In this document: piece after piece, positions 42,198 to 51,316 of the stretch
How positions within the stretch are numbered: position 1 is the first letter of the stretch
Layout: every line of letters begins with the position of its first letter
From: Sphingomonas jinjuensis
GTDB taxonomy: Bacteria; Pseudomonadota; Alphaproteobacteria; Sphingomonadales; Sphingomonadaceae
Direction of reading: 5' to 3'
NCBI RefSeq assembly: GCF_014197105.1
Contig: NZ_JACIEV010000009.1
Span: forward strand, 124,001 to 188,000
DNA: 64,000 nt
The notes under the pieces: model-generated
What the model was told of the DNA's origin: nothing
Database searches by the model: none
Seen by the model: only the letters and a program-made list of their open reading frames with translations
Program-made: the position numbers and the translations under genes

Positions 42198-43523
42198 CTA
42201 TTCCGCCGCCGCGTGCAGCACCGGCGGCTCGGGCGCCCACCGCTTGCCGCATGCCTCGGCGATCCGGCGCGGCACGTCGGCCAGCGCAAATCTTTCCCCG
42301 CCCGGCGCGCCGCTATCGAGGAAATAGCCGATCGCATTGTGCTTGCCGTTCTTAAGCGCGACGAACGCCACCATGTCGCGCAAGCCACCGTGGCGCGTCC
42401 CATCGACCTGATAGACGAAGTCGGACGGGATATCGTGCGGCCAGACGAGCGACACGAACAGGCTGTCGCCTCGATTGTCGACGCTGAACAACGCCTCCCC
42501 GTCGTCCGACACCATCGCCGTCAATCGCGCTTCGGCGCGCGCCGCCTCGGCAGCATCGTGACAGAAGACGACGAAATCCTGCGACATGCGCGGCTCGACG
42601 CGGGCAAACGGAACGCCGGCCTGTTTCAGCAGCTGCGCGTGATCGCGCAAACGCCAATACCAGGTCACCGCACCGTGCGGGTCCTGATGCAACCCCGTCG
42701 CCAGCATCACTCGCGCCTGCGGAAAGGCCGCGACGACGTCGCCGACGATCGCGTCATACAGCTCGTACACCTCGAGCACCGGATCGACGCCCTCGGGCAC
42801 GTACCAGGTCGGGTTGGTGAACGGCCCGCCATAGGTGGTCGAGCTGAAGAGATAATGGTGTTGGATATGCGCCCCGGCGTTGAGGAACAGCGAGGCAAAG
42901 CCCGGCTTCTTCGCCCGCGTCTCGCGGATGAAGACGTCGGCGAGCAGCCGGTCGAGCACCATCGCCTTGCGCCACGGCCGTCCCCGCACCGCCGCCAGCG
43001 TATCGCGAACGAAGCCGGCGTAGCTGCCAGGTCGGGCATATCGCGCCATGCCCGCCACCAGGTTCACCGCCGACGCCGCCGTGATCTTTCCTTCCGCATT
43101 GTCGTTCACCGCCTGCGCGATCGGCTGGTACAATCGCTCGAGCATCGGAGACCCGCTCACCCTGGTCCGCGTCCACGGATCCGGCACGAAGAATGCGGCG
43201 TTGCGGCAGCGGTTCTTGGCGTTCATCGGGCTGATCGCACCGACGCTGACGCCCTGCCGCTCGAGCACTTCCCAGATCTGATCGATGTCGGTGGCCAGGA
43301 TATCGCCAAGCCGAAACACACCATGCTCGGCCAGCGTCAGCCCGGTATGCGCGGTGACCCACTGGATCCACGGCTCTAGCTCTTCATACTTCGTTTCGCT
43401 GGTCGTCTCGCTCAGGCCATGGTCGGCAATCAGCCGCCCAAGCGCCGGCAGCTTGCCCTGCGCGACATAGCCGCGCACCTGGTCGAAGTTGATCTCGTTG
43501 AGCTCGAGCAGCAGCACCGTCAT
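42198..43523 (-). CDS. alkaline-phosphatase-superfamily-like protein of the polysaccharide locus
   Basis: A 441-aa cytosolic-looking protein with no signal peptide. It starts VLLLELNEINFDQVRGY, which looks like the opening strand and first metal-site loop of type I phosphodiesterases/AlkP enzymes, but with Glu/Asn where Asp-Gly is usual. Further elements fit a sulfatase or phosphodiesterase fold: GVSVGAISPMNAKN, FLNAGAHIQHHY (possible metal His), ATGLHQDPHG and TRHGGLRDMVAFVAL. No sure catalytic Thr/Ser is visible. It lies ten bases upstream-side of three glycosyltransferase genes on the same strand. It could add or remove phosphate-linked groups; function not proven. Confidence 0.65.
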   Translation of the reverse strand: MTVLLLELNEINFDQVRGYVAQGKLPALGRLIADHGLSETTSETKYEELEPWIQWVTAHTGLTLAEHGVFRLGDILATDIDQIWEVLERQGVSVGAISPMNAKNRCRNAAFFVPDPWTRTRVSGSPMLERLYQPIAQAVNDNAEGKITAASAVNLVAGMARYARPGSYAGFVRDTLAAVRGRPWRKAMVLDRLLADVFIRETRAKKPGFASLFLNAGAHIQHHYLFSSTTYGGPFTNPTWYVPEGVDPVLEVYELYDAIVGDVVAAFPQARVMLATGLHQDPHGAVTWYWRLRDHAQLLKQAGVPFARVEPRMSQDFVVFCHDAAEAARAEARLTAMVSDDGEALFSVDNRGDSLFVSLVWPHDIPSDFVYQVDGTRHGGLRDMVAFVALKNGKHNAIGYFLDSGAPGGERFALADVPRRIAEACGKRWAPEPPVLHAAAE

Positions 43524-43532
43524 GCCGCCGCC

Positions 43533-44684
43533 TTACCCCAGCAGCAGGTCGATCAGCAAATCGTCCGTGCGGCGAACGTCATAGCGCTCCTCCGCCATCC
43601 GGCGGCTCGCCGCCCCCATCGTCGCGATCAGCTGCGGTCGCTCGACGAAGCGCATCAGCGCCTCGGCGAGCGGCGCCACCTGGCGCTGCGGCACGAGATA
43701 GCCGTTGACGCCCTCGTCGACCGTATCGCGGCAGCCGACCTGATCGGTGGTAACGATCGGCTTGCCCATCGCCATCGCCTCCTGGATGCTGCGCGGCACG
43801 CCTTCGCGATAGAAACTTGGCAGCACGAAGACGCTCGCCTCCTCGATCCAGCGACGCACGTCGTCGACATGACCGGGCCATTCGATCAAGCCCTCGTCGA
43901 CCCAGGCCTGCACCTCGGCCCCTGTCAGGCCGTTGGGGTTGAGATCCTCGCCGCCGAGCAGGACGAACCGCGTGTCCGGCGCCCGCGCCTTGACCAGCCG
44001 CGCCGCCTCGACGAACTCGACGACGCCCTTTTCGCGCACTAGCCGGCAGGCGAGGACGAAGGTCACCGGATCGGTCGACCCCGGCACGACGCGATAATCG
44101 CTCAACCGCACGCCGACCCCGCCGATGTTCAGCGCCTTGTCGGGCTTCACCAGCCCGCGGCTGACGAACAGCGATCGGTCCTCTTCGTTGAGGAAGATCG
44201 TCTTCGCCGACAAGGCCAGCGCCGGCCGGTACAGCGTCTCGCTGACCAGCCGGAGGGCTCGCCGCTTCGCCGACGCCGCGCCGTCGTCGGCGAAGACGTA
44301 GCCAAGGCCTTCCAGCATCGTGATCCGCCGCGGCACCCCCGCCAGCGCCGCCGCGATCGTCCCATAGATCACCGGCTTGGCGAAATAGGCGAGCAGCGCA
44401 TCGGGTCGGTCCGCGCGGAACTGGCGCAACAGCCCGGCCGTGTCCGCCGCATCGCGCGCCGGCGAGATTCCGGCGCGGGACAACGACACGTCGACCGGCT
44501 CCGCGCCGAGCGCCCGCACCCGCGCCCGCACGCGCTCGTCGTAATCGGGCGCCATCGCCAGCACATGGTGCCCGCGCGCCACCAGCGCCTCGATCAGCGT
44601 CGCGCGGAAATTGGGCAGCGAATAGGCGATGCTGGACAGCAGCGCGATTTTCCGCCCAATGCCATCAGCTCGGCGATGGCTCAT
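43533..44684 (-). CDS. glycosyltransferase family 4 protein
   Basis: A 383-aa GT-B enzyme. The N-terminal half has IALLSSIAYSLPNFRATLIEAL and the C-terminal half the retaining-GT motif YREGVPRSIQEAMAMGKPIVTTDQVGCRDTV, with the E-x7-E pattern contacting the nucleotide sugar. MLEGLGYVFADDG resembles GT4 members acting on lipid-linked sugars. ATG 44684 overlaps the stop of the upstream GT gene (ATGA); the frame further back is its shadow. A 24-base tandem duplication sits exactly at this junction. Sugar specificity unknown. Confidence 0.9.
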   Translation of the reverse strand: MSHRRADGIGRKIALLSSIAYSLPNFRATLIEALVARGHHVLAMAPDYDERVRARVRALGAEPVDVSLSRAGISPARDAADTAGLLRQFRADRPDALLAYFAKPVIYGTIAAALAGVPRRITMLEGLGYVFADDGAASAKRRALRLVSETLYRPALALSAKTIFLNEEDRSLFVSRGLVKPDKALNIGGVGVRLSDYRVVPGSTDPVTFVLACRLVREKGVVEFVEAARLVKARAPDTRFVLLGGEDLNPNGLTGAEVQAWVDEGLIEWPGHVDDVRRWIEEASVFVLPSFYREGVPRSIQEAMAMGKPIVTTDQVGCRDTVDEGVNGYLVPQRQVAPLAEALMRFVERPQLIATMGAASRRMAEERYDVRRTDDLLIDLLLG

Positions 44685-44700
44685 GCCATCAGCTCGGCGA
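44659..44700. repeat. 24-base tandem duplication at a gene junction
   Basis: ATGCCATCAGCTCGGCGA occurs at 44659-44676 and again at 44683-44700, a period of 24 bases (eight codons). It covers the C-terminal AELMA of one glycosyltransferase and the first codons of the next, so it probably lengthened one of them without breaking the ATGA coupling. Confidence 0.75.
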
Positions 44701-45769
44701 ACATCCGCACCAGCCGCGGCCCGATGACGTCGGTCGAATATTCGCGCTCGACCTTCGCGCGTCCGGCCGCCCCCATCCGTCCGCGCTGCGCCGGATCCTG
44801 CGCCAACATCGTCAGCGCCGCCTCCCACGCGTCCGCATCGTCGGCGAGATAACCGACCGCGTCGTCGACGATCACACTGTTGACCCCGACCGGCGACGCG
44901 ATCACCGGCCGGCCCGCGGCCATATATTGGATCAGCTTGTATCCGCACTTGCCGCGCTCGAAGGGACTATCGGGCAGCGGCATCACGCCGATGTCGATGC
45001 CGGCCAGCAGCGGCCCTTCGGTCGCTTCGCGCCACGCATGGGCTTCCTGCGGGATCGGCAGGTCGGGCAGCGCCGGCGCGCCGATCGTTACCAGCACTAC
45101 CGGATGCCGCCGATGAAGACGGCCGAGCGCCTCGATGACCGGCGCCAGGTAGCGCGCGTTCGCCGGCGTCCCGATCCAGCCGACGCGCAGCGGCGTGCCC
45201 CCGGGTGGCGGCGTCACCGGATAGCGCGCCGGATCAACCACCGTCGGGATCAGCTCGACCCGCCGCGCTCCGGCCCGGCGCGCATAGTCCGCCAGATAGG
45301 CGTTGCCCGCGGTCACCGCCGCCGCGCCGGTGATCAACGGATGAAGCTTCCGACCCAGCACCCAGCGCACCGGCGCCAGCCGATGCCGGTCATAGCCGTG
45401 GAATACCGCGTCATCGTAATCAACGACATAGGGGGTCGCCCCAAGCATCCGCTCGGTTGCCCCCGGCAGGAAAGGAAACAGCTCCTTCTCCACCCAGACC
45501 AGATCGGCCTTCCGCCCCCATATGGCGGTCAACCGGCGCCGATAGCCCGCCAAGGCGCGGCCTAAGGGCTTGCGACCGCCGGCATAATAGGCCGCGAGAT
45601 ACGCCTCGTCGAAGAACGGATCGACCGTCACCGCCGCCCCCGCGCGCTCCAGTGCCGGCACGAACTGGAGCAGGCGCAACCGGCTGCTCGCGCCGCTTTC
45701 GGTATAGCGCGTCAGCAGCAGCAACCGCTTTCCCGCGAGCGGTTGCCCGGCGCTCATCGCGTGGCTCAA
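44681..45769 (-). CDS. glycosyltransferase family 4-like protein
   Basis: A 362-aa predicted GT-B glycosyltransferase. The N-terminal half has LLLLTRYTESGASSRLRLLQFVPAL and YVVDYDDAVFH; the C-terminal half has RVGWIGTPANARYLAPVIEAL and FERGKCGYKLIQYMAAGRPVIASPVG, the latter corresponding to the nucleotide-sugar-binding E/K segment. TTG 45769 overlaps the methyltransferase stop; ATG 45757 is an alternative start four codons later. It is part of a tightly packed minus-strand run of sugar-transfer genes. Donor and acceptor unknown. Confidence 0.88.
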   Translation of the reverse strand: MSHAMSAGQPLAGKRLLLLTRYTESGASSRLRLLQFVPALERAGAAVTVDPFFDEAYLAAYYAGGRKPLGRALAGYRRRLTAIWGRKADLVWVEKELFPFLPGATERMLGATPYVVDYDDAVFHGYDRHRLAPVRWVLGRKLHPLITGAAAVTAGNAYLADYARRAGARRVELIPTVVDPARYPVTPPPGGTPLRVGWIGTPANARYLAPVIEALGRLHRRHPVVLVTIGAPALPDLPIPQEAHAWREATEGPLLAGIDIGVMPLPDSPFERGKCGYKLIQYMAAGRPVIASPVGVNSVIVDDAVGYLADDADAWEAALTMLAQDPAQRGRMGAAGRAKVEREYSTDVIGPRLVRMFAELMA

Positions 45770-46599
45770 GCGGTCTTCCGCAGGACGGCGAAGAATTCGA
45801 GGTCGCCGAACGCGGTATCGCGAACCACCGCCGGCGACAGCCCGGTCGCCGCCGATGTCGCCGCGATGATTCGGCGAAAGCTCTCTGGCGAGAAGGTCCA
45901 GGCGTGGACGTCGATATACTCGCCACCGGCGGCCCGCCGCGCCTCGTCGTTCGCCGCCGCGACCAGCGCGGCATCGGGTGCCGGCGCTCCGTGACGGCCG
46001 AGCCAGTGGCGCAGCGGATTATTGTGTGTCGTCTGCAGTCGCGTCGCCCGGATCGATTCGCCAGTATGAACGCGCCGCCGCTCGCGGTGCGCCGCCTCGA
46101 CGTCGGACAGCTGAGTCTCGGGCCGCGACTGATCGAAGGTATAGCGACGGTCCGGTATGATGAGGAAATAGCTGCCGCCCGGCTCGATCAGCCGCGCGAC
46201 CTTTTTGAGGTGTCCGATCAGATCGGGTTGATGCTCGACCGCATGGCTGCTCAGCACCGCGTCGAAGCGGCGGTCGACGACATCGAGGTCGCCGACGGGC
46301 GACACGTAGTCGATCCGCGCGGGAATGCGCTCAGCATCATAGCCGATCGCCACCGCACGCGTCCTCAACGCCGCCGCGTCGAGCACATCGAAATAGGAGA
46401 CCCCCGGCCCGGCGATCGTCGGATTGTTGAACGGCCCGATCTCGAGCGCCGATGCCAGCGGCACCTGGCGCAGGAACGCCGCCCGCGTCGTCGGGGCGGC
46501 GAGACCTTCGCGGCGGCGGCGACCGGTATGGGCGACAGCGACAAGCGGTGCGCCGACCCCGGTGATCGTTCGGAGTGCGACTTGCTTGATCGACGGCAT
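45766..46599 (-). CDS. class I SAM-dependent methyltransferase
   Basis: A 277-aa methyltransferase. Motif I is ALEIGPFNNPTIAG near residue 50, unusual in having IGPF...NP in place of the commoner GxGxG but known in polysaccharide-locus methyltransferases. FDAVLSSHAVEHQPDLIGHLKKVARLIEPGGSYFLIIPDRR covers motifs post-I to III. The frame is open to 46635, but ATG 46599 gives a natural start. It sits between GT4 genes and probably methylates a sugar or a lipid-linked intermediate; the target is unknown. It overlaps the next gene by four bases. Confidence 0.82.
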   Translation of the reverse strand: MPSIKQVALRTITGVGAPLVAVAHTGRRRREGLAAPTTRAAFLRQVPLASALEIGPFNNPTIAGPGVSYFDVLDAAALRTRAVAIGYDAERIPARIDYVSPVGDLDVVDRRFDAVLSSHAVEHQPDLIGHLKKVARLIEPGGSYFLIIPDRRYTFDQSRPETQLSDVEAAHRERRRVHTGESIRATRLQTTHNNPLRHWLGRHGAPAPDAALVAAANDEARRAAGGEYIDVHAWTFSPESFRRIIAATSAATGLSPAVVRDTAFGDLEFFAVLRKTA

Positions 46600-46635
46600 G
46601 GCCGCGCGCTTACCGGTGACGCCGCAGAATGGCAA

Positions 46636-47886
46636 TCATACCGGCGGGTCGTCGACCCGCGGCGATGCTGCGAGCAGTGCGTCGACCCAGGCGAGTTGGC
46701 GGGGCAGCACGACGCTGTGCAGGTCGGCCCGCTCGATCACCCGCGCCCGCGCCGCCGCCCCGAGCCGCGCCCGCTGCGCGGGGTCGCCGAGCAGTTCGAC
46801 CGCGCGATCGGCGAGCCCGGCATGGTCGAAGAAGTCGACCAGCCGCCCGGTTTTCCCATCGCTGATGAACTCGCGCACCGGCGCCGTATCGCTGCCCAGG
46901 ATCGCGCACCCCGTCGCCATCGCCTCCATCAGGCTCCACGACAGGACGAAGGGATAGGTCAGATACACATGCAGTGTCGACATGCGCAGCACGTTGAGGA
47001 ACATCGAATATCCGAGCGCACCGACGAATAGGATACGGCTGGTGTCGCAACGGCCGGCGATCTCGTTCATGAAATGCTGGCGCCACGTCGTCCCTTGCGG
47101 CGCCGCGGCCCCATAGCCGGTGCCGTCGCGGCCGACGACCAGCACGCGGGCATTCGGACGTCGCTCCAGGATCGACGGTAGCGCGCGGACGAAACTGTGG
47201 AAACCGCGATAGGGCTCGATGTTGCGGTTGACGAAGGTGATCAGCTCCTCACCCTGCTCGATCACCGTGCCGTTGGAGAATGTGAGTGACTGCGCCGGCC
47301 CCGGCGCGACCTGGGCGGTGTCGATGCCGTCATGGCAGACCATGATCCGCTCGCGCATCTCGGGCGGGTAGGTGCTCGCCTGGAATTGCGTCGGCGAGAT
47401 ACCGGCATCGGCGATATCGAACAGCATGCGCTGGGGCAGATTGCGCAGCCGGCTGCGCGCACCGCTATCGGCGGGATCCTCGACCGGCCGGAATTCGGGA
47501 TCGAAGTCCCAGTCGGTTCCCGTCGCCGCGTAGAAGAATTCGCAATACAGTGCGAACCGCGCCTTCGGCCAGACATCTTTGACGAACAGTGCATCGCCCC
47601 AACCAGGATGAGCGATGATGAGGTCGGGATGGAAGCCCTCATCGCGAAGACGCTTGGCGGATTGGAGCGCTGCCTCTGCTCTGATGATTTTCGTGTCGAA
47701 ATCGCGCGCCCAGGGATGGCCCGCACCGGTCGCGTGCGTCGTCGACGAGCGGACGACGCGCGTCCCAGGCGTTGGCGGCGGTTGGTTGAAGGTCAGCGCA
47801 ACCAATTCATGCCCACGCGCCGCGAGCTGTGGAGCCAAGTGCCGGAACTGCGCCGGAAAGTTTTGGTGGAGGAACAATATGCGCAC
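46636..47886 (-). CDS. glycosyltransferase family 4 protein
   Basis: A 416-aa GT-B enzyme. N-terminal: ILFLHQNFPAQFRHLAPQLAARGHEL, and DLIIAHPGWGDALFVKDVWP. C-terminal: FVNRNIEPYRGFHSFVRALP, RVLVVGRDGTGYG, and the nucleotide-sugar site YPFVLSWSLMEAMATGCAILGSDTAPVREFI. It is the first gene of the minus-strand glycosyltransferase run, 37 bases before the methyltransferase. The terminator of the RTX gene lies immediately upstream, so this run probably has its own promoter in 47887-47942 or reads through. Confidence 0.9.
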   Translation of the reverse strand: MRILFLHQNFPAQFRHLAPQLAARGHELVALTFNQPPPTPGTRVVRSSTTHATGAGHPWARDFDTKIIRAEAALQSAKRLRDEGFHPDLIIAHPGWGDALFVKDVWPKARFALYCEFFYAATGTDWDFDPEFRPVEDPADSGARSRLRNLPQRMLFDIADAGISPTQFQASTYPPEMRERIMVCHDGIDTAQVAPGPAQSLTFSNGTVIEQGEELITFVNRNIEPYRGFHSFVRALPSILERRPNARVLVVGRDGTGYGAAAPQGTTWRQHFMNEIAGRCDTSRILFVGALGYSMFLNVLRMSTLHVYLTYPFVLSWSLMEAMATGCAILGSDTAPVREFISDGKTGRLVDFFDHAGLADRAVELLGDPAQRARLGAAARARVIERADLHSVVLPRQLAWVDALLAASPRVDDPPV

Positions 47887-47942
47887 GCACGGCAGGCCTT
47901 GAGAGGAAACGACGGCGCGAGCCTAGCATGGCATGCACAAAC

Positions 47943-47969
47943 AAAAAGCCCCGCCGGTTTCCCGGCGGG
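47943..47969 (-). terminator. rho-independent terminator of the RTX-repeat gene
   Basis: Arms CCCGCCGG (47950-47957) and CCGGCGGG (47962-47969) with a TTTC loop. On the minus strand the hairpin is followed by a run of five T (47947-47943). It lies 40 bases after the stop of the 1002-aa gene. Confidence 0.88.
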
Positions 47970-48009
47970 ACTAATTGTTCACCCCATCGATCGATGGAAA
48001 AATATCGAC

Positions 48010-51000
48010 TTAGACCGCAATCAGGTCGTTAAAGCCCAGCGCCGTACCAGCCGTGAGCTGCGCGAACAAGATCGCCGACGACGCCGACCCACTGCCGTCC
48101 GCATCGTAGAACAACTGACCGGTGGTCTGGTTGTAGATAAAGAACTGGCTGGTCGTGGTAGCCGTGCCCGAGACGAAGTTGTCCGCCGTCACGTTACCGC
48201 TCGAACCCAGGGCCGTGAAGATCGAGCGCGAGACGCCGATCAGGTCACCAGCCGAGAAGTCGGTGATCGTGTCGACGTTACCGTTCGACACGCCGTTCGT
48301 TGCGATCGCCGTGTTGAACAGGAACTGATCCGAACCACCGCGACCCGTCAGCGTATCGGCACCCAGACCGCCGTTGATGGTGTTCTGACCGTCGTTACCG
48401 ATGATCGTGTTCGCCAAGCTGTTGCCCGTCAGCGTCATCTGCGTCGTGGCAGTCTGGCTCGACGCCGACAGCACTTCGATCGACTGTGCCGAACCACCAT
48501 TGTAGGTCGAAGCGTCGTTCGTGGCCAGCGAGTAGCTCGCACTGGTGAGGACCGTATCAGATCCCTGATTGCCGGCCTCAACCACGACGTCCGCCTGCGA
48601 ATAAACGCGATAGGTGTCGTTGCCAAAAAGACCGATCAGAGTGTCGCCAACGTTCGTGTTACCGTCCTGATTGTAGATGCCCTGGCCGGTCACGGCACCC
48701 TGACCCGAGTCAAGAACGTTGTTACCGTAATTGCCAGCGATAACCTGCGCATAGGAGTTACCGGTGAAGTTGATGTTCTCCGTGCTCCCCTGAGCGACGG
48801 TCGACAAATACTCGATACCGACGCCGTCGGCCGTAACAGCCGAGCTGCCAGTGCCCGTCGTCAGCGCACCGCCACCCAGACGATAGCTGATGCCAACGGT
48901 CAGAACCTGGTCGAAAGTGCCGTTACCGGCCGCCTCGATGATCGTGACGTTGTTATCGGCCACACGGTAGACGTCATTGCCACCGAGACCCGACAGCGTG
49001 TCATTGCCGCCACCACCAGAAAGCGTGTCGTCCAGACCACCGCCGTTGATGCGCTGTGCCAGTTCGTTGCCAACGAGCGAGAAGCCCGCACCGGTCTGGC
49101 CCGTGGTCGTGGTGTACGTCGCGTTGAGCACCTCGACGTACGAGCCGGTGTTCAGCGTGAACCCGCTGACCGTCACGTTCGCCGTGTCCAGATCGCCTTC
49201 GCTCTGCTGCTCAAAAATGACCAGATTGGTCGAGTCGACCACATAGGTGTCATTACCGTTCAGGCCGATCAGAACATCGGTACCGCTGTTCGGTGCCGAA
49301 GTGCCGCCACCGGTGATGACGTTGGCACCGTAGTTCCCGACGATGATGTTGCCGTATGCGTTACCGGTCAGGTTGATCGCGTCAGTGCCCGAATTAACCG
49401 CAGTCGACAGAACCTCGATTTCGGACGTGCTGTAGAACGACGCGGCAGTACCGTTACCGAACTGAGAATTCAGGAAGGTCGCAGCGGCCGTATCGTTGTC
49501 GATCAGGCTATAGCTACCGCTGGTGAACACCGTATCACGGCCACCGTTACGATCCTCCAGCACCACGTCGTTCTGGTCGTAAACGCGATAGATGTCGTTG
49601 CCGGCCAGACCCATCAGGGTGTCGGCGAACTGGGCACCGAGATTGAACGCGCCGTTCGAGTCGACACCGCGATTACCATCGAGGATGTTGTCGCTGGCAT
49701 TGCCGACGATCAACTGGCTCGCAACGTTACCATTGAGGAACGGCACCGAAACGGTCGACGTATTCTCGCTGTTCAGGTTGCGCGAGCCGTCAACGGTGTC
49801 GAAGCCGTAGCTGGTGATCGCAAAGTTCGGGTTGCGGGCACCTGCCTGCGTGAAGCGCACCGATCCGGTCGCAAACAGCTGCTCGATACCGAGGTTCGCA
49901 CCAAGCGTGATGGCCGCGCTAGTAATGACCGCATCGAGCGCGTCGTTGGTCGAGCCGCCCGAGCCGTTCGCTTCAACGATCGTGTCACCACCATCGACCA
50001 CGTAGATGTCGTTACCCAGGCCGCCCGTCAGCGTGTCGTTGCCGCCACCGCCAATCAGGATGTCGTTACCAGCACCGCCGGTGATCACCTGGTCCCCTAC
50101 ACCACCCGTGAGGGTGACACCAGTTCCGACCGTGGCAACGATGTTCTCGATGCTCTGAGTACCCGACGAGAAACTGACAGCCGTGTTGACGGTGTCGTTG
50201 CCGCCGTTCGCAGCCTCGATGACCTGGGTGCCAGCAACCGACACCGTGTAGGTATCGTCGCCGCCGAGGCCGATCAGCGTATCAACGCTGGTCGTGCCAC
50301 CCGCGAGCACGTTAGCCCCCTGGTTGCCGATAATCGTCTGCGAGAACTCGTTGCCCGTCAGGTTCAGTGCGGTCGTGCCGCTCTGATCGGCGGCCGAGAG
50401 AATCTCAACCTCCTGGCCGGCGGTCAGCGTGTAACCGGTGCTGACGTTCGCCACGACAACGCTAGTCGCCACGAAGACGGTGTCATTACCCTGACCAGCA
50501 GCCTCGCCGATGACGTCATTGGCGTTGCGCACAAGGTAGGTGTCGTCGCCCAGACGACCGAGAAGCGTGTCACCCGCCGAACCCGCGGTGTTGACGCCAC
50601 CATCGAGGACGTTGTTCGCGTTATTGCCCGTCAGCGTCTGAACGCGCTCGTTACCCGTAAGGTTGACCGCGTTGCTACCGGTCGCCTCGAGCAGCTCGAC
50701 CTGCGAATTCGCCGCCAGCGTGAACGACACCGACGCCAGCACCTTATCGAGCGTGCCGGCCGCGCCGGTGCCCGTGTCGTCACCCTCGATGACCTGGTCA
50801 CCCGAGTCGTCGACGATGAACGTGTCGTTGCCCGAACCGCCGATCAGCGTGTCGGCACCCGTGCCACCGTCGAGATAGTCATTGCCGTCGCCGCCCTGGA
50901 TGACGTCATTACCGCCCAGGCCGTTGATCGTGTCGTCGCCAGCCAGACCGCTGATGACGTCGCCGTCCGCCGTACCAGTCAGATTGTCGGCAGCCGCAGT

Positions 51001-51018
51001 GCCGTTAATTACCGCCAT
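48010..51018 (-). CDS. secreted RTX/hemolysin-type calcium-binding repeat protein
   Basis: A 1002-aa acidic protein with no N-terminal signal and, as far as I can see, no cysteine: the profile of a type I secretion substrate. It opens with nonapeptide repeats (GLAGDDTINGLGGNDVIQGGDGNDYLDG style), then about eight longer modules built on LTGNxxxQxIxGNxGxNVLxGG, DTLIGLxGDDTYxV and a xVExL strand. The C-terminus has DTITDFSAGD (serralysin C-terminal type) and ends LTAGTALGFNDLIAV, a likely secretion signal. The TolC/ABC/HlyD genes at 52446-56947 are the obvious exporter. Base composition is visibly less GC-rich than the neighbours. Confidence 0.92.
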   Translation of the reverse strand: MAVINGTAAADNLTGTADGDVISGLAGDDTINGLGGNDVIQGGDGNDYLDGGTGADTLIGGSGNDTFIVDDSGDQVIEGDDTGTGAAGTLDKVLASVSFTLAANSQVELLEATGSNAVNLTGNERVQTLTGNNANNVLDGGVNTAGSAGDTLLGRLGDDTYLVRNANDVIGEAAGQGNDTVFVATSVVVANVSTGYTLTAGQEVEILSAADQSGTTALNLTGNEFSQTIIGNQGANVLAGGTTSVDTLIGLGGDDTYTVSVAGTQVIEAANGGNDTVNTAVSFSSGTQSIENIVATVGTGVTLTGGVGDQVITGGAGNDILIGGGGNDTLTGGLGNDIYVVDGGDTIVEANGSGGSTNDALDAVITSAAITLGANLGIEQLFATGSVRFTQAGARNPNFAITSYGFDTVDGSRNLNSENTSTVSVPFLNGNVASQLIVGNASDNILDGNRGVDSNGAFNLGAQFADTLMGLAGNDIYRVYDQNDVVLEDRNGGRDTVFTSGSYSLIDNDTAAATFLNSQFGNGTAASFYSTSEIEVLSTAVNSGTDAINLTGNAYGNIIVGNYGANVITGGGTSAPNSGTDVLIGLNGNDTYVVDSTNLVIFEQQSEGDLDTANVTVSGFTLNTGSYVEVLNATYTTTTGQTGAGFSLVGNELAQRINGGGLDDTLSGGGGNDTLSGLGGNDVYRVADNNVTIIEAAGNGTFDQVLTVGISYRLGGGALTTGTGSSAVTADGVGIEYLSTVAQGSTENINFTGNSYAQVIAGNYGNNVLDSGQGAVTGQGIYNQDGNTNVGDTLIGLFGNDTYRVYSQADVVVEAGNQGSDTVLTSASYSLATNDASTYNGGSAQSIEVLSASSQTATTQMTLTGNSLANTIIGNDGQNTINGGLGADTLTGRGGSDQFLFNTAIATNGVSNGNVDTITDFSAGDLIGVSRSIFTALGSSGNVTADNFVSGTATTTSQFFIYNQTTGQLFYDADGSGSASSAILFAQLTAGTALGFNDLIAV

Positions 51019-51316
51019 TTCTGGTCTCCCAAAATACCAAATCAGTTCAATGTTAAGGACACGGAACCCAGCCGACTCCCGTCCGACTGGTACGCACCGC
51101 CACTCCGGCTCGCCCCCTCCAACGAGGACCGAAACGCGGACGATACGGCAAGGCCAAAAGTATTAGCTGGTTATCCCCCTTAGCATTTGCGCTCGCCGGA
51201 TTAAGCGAGGCCGCGTTCGTTGACAATAGGCAACCGTCGCGAAAGGCGCAGCCAGCCGTGGTTTTTATGCACTACCGCTATTTACCCGATGTAGTGTCGC
51301 TATCGGGCCACAGCGA
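51019..51316 (-). promoter_or_regulatory. upstream region of the RTX gene with an inverted repeat
   Basis: This 298-base gap holds no gene. On the minus strand TTGTCA is followed after 17 bases by TAATCC, a weak promoter candidate for the RTX gene. CACTAC (51270-51275) and GTAGTG (51291-51296) are perfect inverted hexamers 15 bases apart and could be an operator. A purine-rich GGGAGACCAGA precedes the RTX ATG. Confidence 0.35.

Noticed and set aside
47332..51183. A 1283-codon open frame on the plus strand covering the RTX gene
   Set aside because: It is antisense to the RTX protein, which has clear repeats and a terminator. The openness follows from regular Asp/Gly/Asn codons being read backwards; the product has no recognisable domain.
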